This document shows, piece after piece, positions 32,773-44,639 of a stretch of 64,000 nucleotides of DNA (position 1 is the first letter of the stretch; each line of letters begins with the position of its first letter). The DNA lies in the NCBI GenBank assembly GCA_002197995.1, contig NGZR01000004.1, forward strand, positions 3,224,001 through 3,288,000. The letters run 5' to 3'. The stretch is from Gaeumannomyces sp. JS-464. Its lineage: Eukaryota > Ascomycota > Sordariomycetes > Magnaporthales > Magnaporthaceae. The notes below the pieces were generated by a model. The model saw nothing but the letters and a program-made list of their open reading frames with translations. It was not told the DNA's origin and searched no databases. A program made the position numbers and the translations under genes.

Positions 32773-33251
32773 TGTTACAATTAAGGGTTTGCTCCTAAGG
32801 TAGGGTATTTTAAAAGTGGAAAGGATAATATCGCTAATCGGGTTAATAAAGGAATACGTAATTTAAAAAGGACAATTTAATCGCTTGCCCTAAAAGATGC
32901 CTAAAAGCTAATTTAGGTTAATTAATGCCAAAGCCTTAGTTAAAACTATCGGAAATAATAGGAAATCCATCCTTTATATATACGCTGTTTTTTGCCTTAA
33001 TAGTTTTTGGATTTGTGGCTTTGTTTTTGGGCTACCATAGATTTACAAATCCCTTTTGGATTTGTCGCTTTGTCTTTTAGCTACCACAAATCCATAAATC
33101 CCTTTTGGATTTGTCTCTTTGTCCTTTGGCTACTACAAATCCATAAATCCCTTTTGGGTTACGTAATTCCACGTGTCCTAATGCGAGGCAAGGGCACCGC
33201 TTAAAGCCCTTCCCGCCCTGCTGTTTTAGGGCTTGCATGCTGGTCGTAACA
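32773..33251 (-). repeat. 5' LTR of outer Gypsy
   Basis: Plus-strand ends TGTTACAATTAAGGG and CTGGTCGTAACA, followed by CGGTT. Three AAATCC-type units at 33005-33150. Confidence 0.92.
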
Positions 33252-34440
33252 CGGTTAAAGCTAAAAAAAACTTGGGGCGAAAACGGGTGCTAATATCGAT
33301 GGTAAAATCGAACCCCGTATTAGGGCGAACGGGCGAACCGATACCCGACCCGAAAAAAAACGAGCCGCGGAACGCGTTTTATAAGCGATTTATAGCGGAT
33401 ATAATAATAACGAGCGAAAACGTAGTTAAAAACTAAGCGGGTATAAAACAAAAAGGCCGAAACTCGGGGCCAAATTTAAATCGCGTCGTACGTAAGCGTT
33501 TAAAATGGGAGCGCAAAGTTAAATTCGTAATACTATTGTTAACGCGGAACCGTTTAAATGATAAAATAACAAACGGTAAACCGAACTGGTCGCTTTTAAA
33601 TTTAGCAACGTAAACCGCGCGTTTAAAAGCGGCGATACGTTATTCGTACGTAGCGTTAAAAGCAAAATGGCCTAATAAAATAATAGTTATAACGCTATTA
33701 AAAAAAGTTAATAAACGCATTTATAATAACGGAAAATTATTTTTAAAAATTTTACAGTACCATTTTACGAGCGGTTTTTAAACGTTTTATATTACGTTAA
33801 ATAATATAAACAAATTTAAAATGTTTAAAAGTTTTTTCGGCATTTTTATTAAATAACGCAAACTTTTAATCGGTATATAATTAAATAACAACGGAAAAAG
33901 TGGTAATATATTAACGGTTAGCGAAATTGCATTTATAACACGCGGTGCGCTTAAAATCAAATTGCGAGTAATAAAGCTAGTTTCGCGAAATGCAACGAAA
34001 GCAGCGGTCGGCGCGCTCGACGCCGCGCAAAAAAAAAAGCGACGGTAAAAGCAACGAGCTGTTTATCCTTTAACACGAAAAACGACGAGCTTAAATCGGA
34101 ATTTTAAATGCGGGAATAAGCGATGAATTAAACGGGATTTGCGAAAAAAATAAAAGCAAAAAATTTATTATAACGGTAAAAAAGCGGGTAAAAGTAAATC
34201 GTAAAACGAAAATAGCTAAAAGGTGAAAATTAGTTAAAAGCGACGAAAGCGGGCAAACCGTCGGTCGCAAATGGTGGTATTAAAGGAAGGGAAGCAAGGA
34301 ATTGGATCGCCAGCAAAAGTGCGGATAACGCCGTGGGCAAAATCGGGGGAGGCGCTAACCTAATTAGGAAAGCGGTTAAAGCGGCGGGTGCGGCCCCACC
34401 TTTACGGGGGCGGGTAAAAGCCGAATTGTTAAAAGGTCGG
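33252..34440 (+). pseudogene. Unidentified plus-strand coding remnant (target of the Gypsy pair)
   Basis: From 33257 a frame reads AKKNLGRKRVLISMVKSN, then PVLGRTGEPIPDPKKNEPRN and FYKRFIADIIITSENVVKN to a TAA at about 33434. It continues with TAA/TAG stops towards about 34400. Later parts are Arg/Lys-rich (about 34010-34210). The frame extends left across the insertion into 18654-18774. No family was recognised. A basic GRKR segment is common in transposon proteins, so a TE origin is more likely than a cellular gene. Confidence 0.45.
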
Positions 34441-34570
34441 TTTTTATTAATGCAGTTACAGGCTTCGGCCTGTGGCTAGTGGCCTACCGAAACGCGCCAC
34501 ACTAACGCACTAGCTACGCTACCAGTATATAGCCGGATCCGCTCCTGGATTTGCGGAGCAGCCTTTTTCA
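34441..34570. other. G+C-richer island with two hairpins
   Basis: Contains ACAGGCTTCGGCCTGT (34464-34479), a perfect 6-bp stem with a TTCG loop, and GCTCC...GGAGC (about 34540-34560). It retains CA/TG dinucleotides, unlike its neighbours. It may be an LTR fragment, but no matching repeat is in the window. Confidence 0.4.
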
Positions 34571-34993
34571 CTTTTTAGCCTTCGTAATTTGTTAATTTAC
34601 CAAAGTCTTTATAAGCGTGCATTACGTCGTAGGACTTTTACACCATCCTAGCTTAAAAAACGAACGGTATATTAATGCTAGCATTTTAACGGCTAATAAC
34701 CGTAATAATAAACGAATTTTAAACACTAAAAAGAATTTAAAAAATTTATAACCAAATAGTATACGGTTTTTAAAAAATAACCAAAATAAAAAAAAACTTT
34801 AACAATATTATAAGTTTATAAAAACTAAAGCAAAGTATAAACCGCAATAAAAAATTGCAAAACTTATGCAAAAACTAAAAACAGCAAGCATAAACTTTAC
34901 GGGTTGTTATAATCGCTATTAGCGCTTAGCGAAGTATAGCAAATAAGTACTATAAATTTTATCGTTAAGTTACCGAAATTTAAAAAACTTTTA
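34571..34993 (+). pseudogene. Gypsy integrase fragment (plus)
   Basis: Aligns by eye with the reverse complement of 62480-62830 and with 16100-16400 (HHCC side of integrase). It ends at aaaaaacttttaa, where pogo copy 1 begins. Confidence 0.6.
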
Positions 34994-36854
34994 ACTTGGT
35001 TTATAAGCGAGCGATATATATAAGCGAGCGACACATTTACACACGACCTTTAATTAATCGACGCGTATATTAACCTAAAACCGTTATAACTCCATTTAAA
35101 CTATTTGGAATTGTATATATCGGATATTTTTACTTTTTCCTAACAAATGCGCGCATTATATCCGGTTTTGCCGCAAATGCCGCATCGCTAACGAGTTATT
35201 ACCGCTTTCCTTTTTTAACTTTTATAATCGCGCATTTTTTATTATAGCTATCCATTTAGCTCCTTTTGGTTTAAAACATTTCGTATTTCGTTTATAATAA
35301 ATAACCCTTTTAATTAAATACGTGTTTTTTTTAGCTTTCCGGCGTTTGTTTAATGTTTTGTTCGCTTTTTGTAATTTAAAGCACTTATTTTCAAAAGGTT
35401 AACACGATGCATAATTGCTTTAGCCCTTTTCGCAAATTACTTTATAACCGTTAATATAAATGTCGGAAAACTATTTTAGTAATTGGAAATTCGAGTTATA
35501 ATATATTCGGATTGCGAAATTACTTTTTTAACCGTTGAAAGCGTTTTGGAAATCCAAAATTCGGCGTCGTTTAAAAGCTTTTTTAAAGGCGTTAAAGTTT
35601 ATAACTTTACATTTAGCTTTTCCAAAACCGATTTCGAATTAAAAAAAGCAAAGCTAACTTTTCGAATGCCTTTTTCAAATATTTCTTTCGGTTATAAAGT
35701 TAAAAAATGTCGTTTCAAATGCCGAAAGGAATTCGATTTTAATTATATAATTAACGTATAACTTTATTAGGTTTTTAATTTGTTAACCGTACGCTTTCTT
35801 TTATTAAATTAAAACATTTAACGTTAAACGGTTAAAAAAAGTAAAACGAATGCGAAAGCATGTAAAACGTAACAATGTTATATTTTTAATAATAAAGCTC
35901 GAAGTTCTTCGAATAGTAGCTTTTATAACAGTTTAATATTAACAAACAATAAAAGCTTGTTATACGCGATGCAATATATTTATCGAAATGTTAAATTCAT
36001 TTTAAACCGAGTTTATTCGTAATTTACCAGTTAACGCTTATTACGATAATTTAATTCCGTGGAAAGTCGATTTCCAAATACTAATTAGCTAAATAAACCC
36101 TATTTTTTAACGATAATAACAAAAAACCGCTTAACGGTAATAATTAACCTTTTAAATAATTATAACCCATATTTAATTGCCAAATTGGATTAGCTTTATT
36201 TTATTACCACTTTTCGATGTTATAATAATTATAACGGCCGCGATTATACTTATAAAAAAGCCGGTTTCGTTAAAATTGTAAATATCGTTATTTTAAATGC
36301 CATATTTAACTATAATATTCCGTACAAAATTAAACCACGTAAAAACGAACTTGGGATTTTCGCATTTGGCTTTTTCGTAATCGTACTTTTAAATTTAACG
36401 CGTGCCGAGCTTTACGCGGCGTTTAACGAATTTACCAATTTAATATTTGCTAACGGTGCTGGCGTTATGTTTAACGAGTAATCGGTTAGCTGTAACTTTA
36501 ACACTAAAAGCCGGGGAGAAAATGCGCGAAAATCCAATTTAAATATGTATTTAACCAACGCTTCCTTTTCGAATTCCGTTAATTTCCGTAACTTAAATAT
36601 GCAATCGCGTCGAGGAGATGAACTAGCGCGTCGGCGACGTAACGTGGTTTTAAAAACGTCGTAAATTTTAACGGCCGAACGCATATTTAATTGCGCGTTA
36701 AATTGCATTGCTCGTACAGCAAAAACAATTTTAATTTTATTAAATGTGGATGCTATTTATGGTTGTTAAACAATTAAAGTTGGAAATGGGAAACGCGAGT
36801 CGCGATAAAAAACGCGTTATTCGCTAATATGCGTCACTTACTAATAAACCACGT
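34994..36854 (-). mobile_element. pogo/Fot-type DNA transposon, copy 1 (1861 bp)
   Basis: The terminal sequences ACTTGGTTTATAAGCGAG (left) and the reverse complement of ...TAATAAACCACGT (right, ACGTGGTTTATTA) form imperfect inverted repeats. TA lies on each side (34992-34993, 36855-36856). It encodes a DDE transposase on the minus strand. Subterminal 'aagcgagcga' occurs twice at the left end. Length and ends match copy 2 at 54420-56276. Confidence 0.8.
35120..36720 (-). pseudogene. pogo transposase copy 1
   Basis: The N-terminal region, still open for 99 codons (36412-36708), contains RSAVKIYDV.KTTLRRR, a Psq-type helix-turn-helix, then FEKEALVKYIFKLDFRAFSP, the start of the CENP-B-like DNA-binding domain. 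The DDE core (about 35500-36200) is stopped by RIP. The C-terminal basic Cys-containing tail is near 35130-35220. The plus-strand open stretch 35483-35761 is a shadow. Confidence 0.8.
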
Positions 36855-37440
36855 TATTATAACTTTATAATTTGGTTTTTATAAGTATATTTTCCATTTT
36901 TTAAACGCTCGAACTATGGTTAAAAGTTCCTTATCGTAAATTTGGCAGTTTAATTTTAAATCGTTAAGTTTTTGCGAAAAAAAAGGTATAAAAGTATAAC
37001 TTTTTTTGCTTATTTTGCTAATTTCACTATCTTTCGATAAGGTAATTTAAAACGTCGGTTTTAACCTCGAAAGGTTTATTGGGATTTGGCATTGCTAATA
37101 TTAGTTTTTGCAATATTGCATTTCGTAATAGTGTAAAAGTTAACTGCTTAATTTTAATCCATTTGAATTGGGTGTTATATTTGGTTAAATTGGTAAACGG
37201 TATTGCCTTTTTGTTAAAATCTTTATTAAACCTTTTATAAAAGTTTAAAAAGTTTAAAAAGCTTGTAACGTTTTAAACGTTTTTCAATATTAGCTATTCC
37301 CGGACTTTTTATATTTTAACTGGCTTTATATTAACTTTTTTGGTTTAATAACGTATTTTAAGAAAGTAATGTCCGAATATGCTATTTGCATTTTTTTAAT
37401 TCGATTAAAAACTTTGCGTTTTATAGCTTTTAAAATACTT
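36855..37440 (-). pseudogene. RT/RNase H remnant, second Gypsy subfamily (minus)
   Basis: The minus strand is homologous to 63030-63620. The RNase H side adjoins pogo copy 1 and the RT C-terminal side joins directly to post-gag sequence at about 37440. The catalytic core of RT is missing, so this copy carries an internal deletion. Confidence 0.6.
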
Positions 37441-38905
37441 TATGCACGTATTTTCGGTATTACTTTGTAATACGTAATTTATTAAACGTTTGTAAACTAA
37501 TTAAATAGTTTTCCGTTATCGTTTATTTCGTAGCTTTTTATAAATTATTTTGCTTAGCGTTATAAGTTTTGTTTTCGGCGTTTTTTAAACCTTCGTAAAA
37601 CTTTCGAAATGTTTAAACAACTTTTTTTTTCGTAGGGTTAATAAATCCTAATTTTTTAAAATATTTATATTAATTTTTTTTCCACGTTTTGGATTTTTAT
37701 TTAAGTAAAAGCCTTTTAAACGTCCATTTTTACGCAAGTTGGTCGCATTATAACGGCGATTTTCGGTTAGGGTTATTATTTTAATCCGGTTTTATCGTAT
37801 CGGTATATTTTATATAAATCGTCGCAATATGCAGTTTAATTAAAGCTAAATCCTAATTATAAATTCTTCTTTTTTTCTTCCTATCGGTAGGTTATTATTA
37901 CTTATTTGCTATTTTGTTCGGCTAATTAAAAATAATGTTTTTTTAACGTGTTTAAACTATCCGCATTTAAAGCATTTCCCGTTTTTAATATCGAAAACAA
38001 ACTTTATTTTATTTTTTGCTAATATGCTGTTTTAATAATAAGGTTTATAAATTTTAAATGGGTTTTATACGCTATGCTTTTTTAACATTAATTTTTTTTA
38101 AAATTAGGTTTTTAAAAACTTTTAACTTTCGGCGATTATCCGTTTTTTTTTATCGCTGCTCGTATAGTTAATCGCTAATTTAAACCGCTTTTTCGATATA
38201 TTTTAATAAAAGCTCGTGTCGTTTAATTTTCGCGAGCTCGTTTTTAACTTCGTTTTACAGCCTTTCGTAAAAAGCCGGAAATAAAAGTTCGTTTTTCTAT
38301 CCTAGCTTAACGGAAATGTGTTAAAACTCGGCAACATATTTAAACGCTAGCTTTATGTATTTAAATCGTTGGATTTTTTAACGATTTTAATTTCGTTTAC
38401 CGTACCGAATGCCTTTTTTCAGCGTTTTCCGAATTTGTTAAACGATAAAAATACGATTTTTATGTTTTTATTTCGGGTATCGTCGTTATTTTCCAAGTAA
38501 TTTCGGTACGTAAGTTTAAGCTAATTTTTTATTTTATTTTTTAATTTTATAATCGCGTATATAAATTTTTATTGCTCGGTTACGAATTGCTTTTCGTAAA
38601 ACCGAAATATACTTTGCATTTCGTAAAAACGTTCGGAATTGTCCGTTTTTTCCGTCGTATTTCGAAAATACAGGGAATTTGTAAAATTGCTTTATAAACC
38701 TAGCGATTTATTACGTCGTTTAAGCAATTTGCTTCGCGATTTGGTTTAACGCAGCGTTTATATTAATAATAATTTTCGTTAACTATTAAAAGGTTTGCTA
38801 TTTTAAGTTAAACTTTTATCCGTTAATCCGGACGACGTTAGGGTTTTAGTTGGTCGATATAATGTATTGTTCGGTTTTTAGGCCAAGTATTAAATAGGAT
38901 TAATT
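37441..38905 (-). pseudogene. gag and post-gag region, second Gypsy subfamily (minus)
   Basis: Mirror of 48300-49810: gag-domain coding (about 38540-38650), a knuckle relic (about 37960-38010) and post-gag sequence (37460-37780). It is read away from the LTR at 38910-39364. Stops are TAA/TAG. Confidence 0.65.
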
Positions 38906-38909
38906 AAAA

Positions 38910-39364
38910 TGTTACAATTAGGGTTTTCCTTTTAAAGTAAAGCATTTTAAAAAAGGGCTAAAATAATCCATTTATCGATAGTTTTAAAAGATTTTAGGTT
39001 TTAAAATGCAGCGTTTTAATTGCTTGCTTTAAAAGATATTTAAAAACTTACTTAGGTTAATTAATGCCGAGGTTTTAATGAAATTTATTAATACGAAAAG
39101 GCGTTGCCTTTTTAAATTTTTATAACCCTTTTTATACATTTCGTCGTAATTTATTAATTTATCCCAAATTAATAAAGCAGTTGTAATTTGTTAATTTGTT
39201 ATAAATTAACAAAGCGGCTTGTAATTTGTTAATTTGTTGCAAATTAACAAATTAAACCGGGGCTTATTTAAACCTATTACGTAACTTTGCCTAGTGGGAG
39301 TTAAATAAGCTTCTTTTAAGGCTGCTTACTTGCTGCTCCCCTTTTACCGGCACTAATCGTAACA
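38910..39364 (-). repeat. 5' LTR, second subfamily (minus)
   Basis: Plus-strand ends TGTTACAATTAGGG and CTAATCGTAACA. U3 contains AATTTGTTAATTT/AAATTAACAAATT palindromic repeats (39150-39255), a third repeat type. The internal half is shared with the main-family LTRs. Confidence 0.85.
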
Positions 39365-39419
39365 TCCCGATAAACAACGCGCTATTCGTTTATATGCGCC
39401 ATTTATTTGTAAACCACGT
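39365..39419 (-). repeat. pogo terminal fragment
   Basis: 55 bp matching the left terminus of the pogo copies (reverse complement ACGTGGTTTACAAATAAATG, then GGCGCATATAAACGAATA). It begins exactly at the LTR end and is followed by TA, so it is a pogo end cut by the LTR element. Confidence 0.75.
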
Positions 39420-39739
39420 TATTTTTTTTATAATTATATAAATTTTAGTAATACATTTCGAAAAATTCGCGGTTATTTAAATTTAAATAAACCGCATTTA
39501 TCATCCGTTAATTTACTGGTTATTTATTATTGCTTTTTTAATTATCGTTTTAATTTATTTAAAAAATTAAAAATGGTTATAATCGCGTTAAAATTTATAA
39601 AAACGGTTATAATTTCGCGGCGGTTAATTTAATTAATTTAAAATGTTAAACGAAATTCGCGATAAATTTAACGGTTATACTTTTTTATTTATTAAAACGA
39701 TTAAAAATATTATTATTATTATTAGTTATACTGCCGTTA
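39420..39739. other. A+T-rich sequence, no feature recognised
   Basis: Short AT-rich stretch with an ATT run at about 39710-39723. No coding frame or repeat relation was seen. Confidence 0.5.
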
Positions 39740-40690
39740 TGTTTGTGAAAACCTTAATGCCTTTGCTGTTTTTATATACATGTAAAAACCCTTAAACTCG
39801 TTTCCGGGTGCGGTCCGTATCCGGCTCGGTGGTTTAAAAGTAAAAACCATGTTTGCTTTTCGTATACGGTTTTTGCTATGTTAAACAATGGTGCCGTTTG
39901 CTTAATTTTTGCGATTGCTTTTAAAAGTTCCATCGCGAAAGCGTTTTTATAATTAATAGTAACAATAGGAAAATACGCAAAGGAAAAACTGTAAAGAATG
40001 CATATTGCGCTTAGGTAACGCCCCGGTGCCGGGTTTTCTTTTTTTATAATAATGTTAGTAGTGGTAGTGTTAGTTCGGTTAATTGCGGTAGCTTAGTTAT
40101 CCGCGTCCGAGGTTTCCCGGTCCCGCTTCGGTGCCTGTCGCGTGGCTGCTCCGTAAAGTTCGGGGGTCGTGGTTAACGTCGGGTAATTCGACGTAATTAT
40201 ATTATTCGCTTCCAAAGGTAACGCTTCGGTTGCGGATTGTTTTTTCGCTTATAGCGCGTATTTAACTTTTTATTAGTTCGCCGTTTTTATAATTGTATTG
40301 CTTTTGCTTTGTTTATATCGTGCTTTTCGGTTGTGCTTTTATTTCCTTCCGGGTGCGGGTTTTTACCGTTTTTTCCCCTTTTGCTTTTAAAGGTTTTTGC
40401 CTTTTTTTTTTCGCCCTTTTTTAATCTTTTTTTATTACAATTTTTAATTTTTTTTCCCCACTTTTACTCCTAATTTTCGCGCATTTTCCCGCCCGCGCTT
40501 TTATACCTGCCTTTTCGCGCTTCGTTTTTTTTCCGGCTTTTGTTTTTTGCATTATGGCTCCAAGGATAAAACTCCCCGTTCTCCTCGCGGCGGCGCGCGC
40601 GGTGATGCGCGCGGCGGCTATAACGGCAACGGTGGTGGTAGCGGCCCTGCGTTTGCTCCTCCTCGTAGCGATCGCGACGAGCACCCATTT
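39740..40690 (-). pseudogene. Lys/Arg-rich minus-strand frame with a less mutated G+C island
   Basis: The minus strand from 40684 opens for 87 codons and is highly basic and Ala-rich (KAGKKTKREKAGIKARAGK). The same or neighbouring frame continues to about 39740 broken only by TAA/TAG (KSKRGKNGKNPHPEGNKS, RRTNKKLNTRYKRKNN). The island 40547-40760 is G+C rich on both strands; on plus it would read RGGARGDARGGYNGNGGG. It may be the tail of the LINE or a separate gag-like ORF. Function not recognised. Confidence 0.35.
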
Positions 40691-41199
40691 TCCAGTTTTA
40701 ACGATAACGACGACTCCGAGGCCGGCGTTATTTCGAACCCCGCGTTAAGGTTGTAAATGCGGTTTTGCACCGCTTCGTTCCCTATTTTTTTACTAATTTT
40801 CTTTTTTTCTTTTAACTTTACCGTTTGTACTATTAAAAGGAGTATAAAACGGCGATCGCTGTTTTTCCGGGTTACATTTTTTACGATTCGATAGTATATA
40901 TTTCCCGTATCGTTTCCTTTTTTATTTCGCTTTGCTAACTTTTTAAACTTGTTTGCAAAATTTGTGTTAGTTGCATTTAGCGTTTCGTTAACGGCATTAA
41001 TAATGCCGGCGCCGTTCGGGGATATTATTATAAAGTTTATATGTTTTTTATTTGCTTCGCTTTTTTTTTTACTCGGTTTTGGTTATATTAACTTATGTTT
41101 TTAACTTTTCGCGTTTTAATTTGTGTAAAGTGCGTTTTTTTGCGCGGTATTTGCGTTTAAATTTGTTATTTTTTTTCCTTTTTCTTTTATTGCTTTTTT

Positions 41200-42940
41200 T
41201 TATTGCTAATTTATCGGTTTCGCTTTAATAGCTTTTCGCTGGTATTAAAAATTAGGTTTATAGCGTTTTTCGTATTTATTAGCGCTATATTTAATCCTTT
41301 TTTAAAATTGCTGCCGATTTGGAAAATGTTTTAGCGGAAATCGCTTATGTCGCTAAAATTTATAGCGGTTTTATTCCGGTGTTATATGTTTTATTATTAA
41401 TGCTTTTTCCAACTTCGTTATATTATTTTAAAGCACGTTATCGCCGGTTACGTTCGATTTGCGAAAGATATTGGAAAGCGGTTCGGCGTTTTTTTTAGTA
41501 CTAGGTTTTCGCGCTCGTTCCTTTCCAATTTAAAAAGCGCTTTTGCTATTATAATTGCATTTAATGGCTCGGGTTTCGTTCGCTCCCTTTTCGGTAATAT
41601 GGTGCTCCGGCGTAAGTTATATCGGGTTAAGCTTTTAAAATTATCGATGCGTAAAATTCGTTTAACCGTATTCGAATAAAGGCGTTAGTTTTTAAAGCGG
41701 GCTAAAATACGAGTTTATCGATATTTCCTTTTATATCGCTATTTTCTTTTAATTCGCTAACCTTTTTATATTTGCTAAATGTTTTTCGTGCAAAATCCTT
41801 TTAATTTTTACTTTCGGTCGGATTTTAACTAAATATCGGGAAAATTATTAACGAAATGTTAAAAAAAAAGGGTAAAAATAAAAATAATTAATTTAGTTGG
41901 TTTTTTTCCGGTTACGGCTTGCATATAAAGTGTTAACGTCGGTTTACTTTTTTTTCCCCTCGTTTTTAATAGGGTATTTTCGTTTAGCGTTTTATAATTA
42001 TTATAGTTCGGTTTTTTTTTAATTAATAGCGTTTTTTTTTTCCTTTTTTTTTGCGCGTTTTCCTTTTACTTTTTTAATTGCTAAAATTAAATTTTTTAAT
42101 TTTAAATAATTATGCGTGTATTTTTTTAAATAATATGTTTTTTGTTTTTTATAACTCGAAATATGTTTTTCGGCTATTTGCTTATGCTATTCCGGTATTA
42201 TCCCGCTATTTGTTTTAAGAAATGCATTAGGTTAGCACGTATTATGCTATTTCCTTTTATCCGTTACCGCACTCGCATAACGGCGTTACCGCGTTAAACA
42301 CGTTCCTATTAAATAGGAAAGCATTTAAATTAAGCTTTTCCGTTTTAATTTAAATTGCTATTAAATTATATGCTTTTGGCATTTTTTTGTAATATTTAAC
42401 CATTTCCTTCGTAAATAAAAGGTTATTCGTTAAGCACGCGGTTTTATGCCGGTTCGTTTTCCTTGCCGTTTCCGTTAAATTAGCAATTTTTAACTTCCAT
42501 TTTATTATTACGTTAAAGTTTTAACGTTTCGCGTGTTTATATTTGGACTTTTTTTCGTTTCCGCGGGGGATTAGTTTACGTTTCGATTTTGGGGTTGTTT
42601 TAAATCGGTTTTAACGTTCCGCTTATCCCTTTTTTATTTAGCCGTTTTAAAAGTGTGGTTTTTTACTTCGTTCCCGGTATTTTAACTTTTTAAATCGGCC
42701 CGCTACTTTCGTTATTACTTCGTTAATCCGCTATATTATTCCAATTTCTAGCCATTTATTTTTTATATTAATTACCTTTTTATTTAAATATAAATTTAAA
42801 AGTGGCATATAGGTTTTTGTTTTTAAATGGGCTAATAACGTCGCTTTATATATTTCGGTTACTATTTTAAAGCATGCTCGCTATTTTTTCGCTAATTTTT
42901 TGGCCGCGTTTCGAAACCGGCCTTATGGTTTGGTTAAAAA
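41200..42940 (-). pseudogene. LINE ORF2 C-terminal region
   Basis: Coding-like minus-strand sequence with RIP stops downstream of RT. RNase H would be expected here in Tad1 elements, but I could not read its motifs. The plus-strand open stretch at 42900-43094 is a shadow. Confidence 0.4.
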
Positions 42941-44300
42941 GTGGTATATTGCGGCTTTATATACTATTGCGCTTTTGCATATTATTATATATAATTATTT
43001 CGCTTTAACGAGGCTGCTTTTTTACGTTACCGTTGCGAGTTTTATTATCGCTAATTGTTATTTTTCTTATTTGTTTTTCGTTTATTTGGTATAAGCTTTA
43101 AAATTTAATTTGTAATTTAGCTAAATTCCGAGGAATTTCGCCGTTAACGATAATTATACGTAAATGGTTCCGGTGCAAACCCGGGTTTAGTTTAAAGCTT
43201 TAGTAAAATGCAACAATTCGGTTTTTAATGCGTTAAATATTATTCCTATTATTTTTGCCCACGTTTAGCATACGTTTTAAGCTTTTTTTAATAGTCGTGC
43301 CGTTTTTGCTATAATGCCTTTTATTGCTAAAAGGTTAATATCGTCGGCGAAACCAATTACCGTTATTTTTGGGATTTTTTCCAATTTATCGTATAATAAC
43401 GCGATGTAAAAAATAAATAATATAAGTAATAGTGGTAATTTTTACGGGATTTTTGCAATTATTGGTATTAGCGTTAACGTATTTCCGTTAAACCGGAACC
43501 GGGCCGTTTTATTTATAAGCCAGCTTTTAATCCATTTAACTATTTTTAATAAAAATCCTTACTTTCGCATTATATCGAGCAGTTTAATATGGTTAATATT
43601 ATTAAATGCTTTTAATAGGTCGAATTGTAATAGCGAGGTTATAACGCCGTGGTTTTACGCCGTTATTACTATGTTTATTACTTATTTAATAGCGAGTTCG
43701 GTGTTGCGTTTTTTTTTATTGCCTATTTATTTTTCCGGTAAAAGTCCCTTTTTTTTCGTTTCGTTAGCGATTCGTTTTCCTACTATAACTTTTATAACTT
43801 TGAAAATGGACGAAAAAAGTGCGATCGGTTTCCATTTTCCCGCTATTTTCCTATTTTTTATGCTTTTGCCTAGTTTTGGCAATACTATTATAAGTGCGTT
43901 TCGAAAGCGTTTCGGAAAATATTCGAAATTAAAGTTAGCGTTAGCTATTTTAAATATAACTTTCCAATAGGGTTCGCCGTATGCTTTTAGGAGTTCGTTT
44001 AATAGGTTATTCGCTTTCGGGGCTTTTTAATTTTGCGTTTTTTTTAAAGCCGTTAATACGTCGCCGTTTTCCGGGTTTACTATATGTTTTATTAAAACGC
44101 GTGGTGGAACGTGTTGTTATTAAACGTAGTATTTGTAATATCGGTTAAATCCGTTTCCGGGCTGGGGTAAAATTTAGCTGCTAAAGTTATTGCTTTATTT
44201 GCGTAGGTATTGGCTGGTTTTTAGTTGCCGTTTTTTAGTCGGTGCAAATTTGGTAATTTGGTTGGATTTCGTTTTTTATAATTGCGCAGTTTCGCCTACC
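42941..44300 (-). pseudogene. LINE reverse transcriptase
   Basis: The minus strand at about 43318-43370 reads ITVIGFADDINLLAIKG. FADD is the catalytic motif of LINE RTs, and the flanking GF.DD.N residues are typical of the Tad1 group. Other RT blocks lie at about 43450-44050. RT would copy the element RNA at the nicked target site. Stops throughout. Confidence 0.8.
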
Positions 44301-44639
44301 GTTTTACGTTCTAAAAAGTGGCTTTTTCTTTTTTATTTTTAATGCCTTTTTAATAAACTTTTTTTAATGCGCGTTAACCGCTTTCCTTTTTTCCTTTATA
44401 AAGGCTTTATCCGCTACTTTTAATTCGTTATAACTATTTTGTGTTTTTAGTTTCGTATGTGTACGCCGGCATTTCCTCGTTTTTTTAACGAGTTTAGTAA
44501 ATTTTAAATTCCAATACGGTGCTAATTTAAAACTGGTTAATATTTTCCTCCTCGGTATTAGCTTATTAGCGATTAAAGTTAGTTAATTTATTAATATGTT
44601 TATTTGGTTATCGATATTTTCCGGTGTTTTATATTTTTA

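Larger units (their letters stand above)
18775..33251 (-). mobile_element. Complete main-family Gypsy (about 7.3 kb) split by a nested element
   Basis: LTRs at 18775-19252 and 32773-33251 are flanked by the 5-bp duplication CGGTT (18770-18774 and 33252-33256). In element sense (minus): 5' LTR, gag, Cys-rich/protease region, RT, RNase H, integrase, antisense cassette, polypurine tract, 3' LTR. A second element occupies 22725-29925 within RT. Without it, and without one copy of the inner duplication, the host is about 7.27 kb. Both LTRs carry the AAATCC-type U3 repeats. All coding parts are RIP-stopped. Confidence 0.9.

Noticed and set aside
43671..43970. 99-codon plus-strand frame, hydrophobic
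   Set aside because: Opposite to LINE reverse transcriptase. The hydrophobic look comes from reading Lys/Asn-rich A+T sequence backwards.
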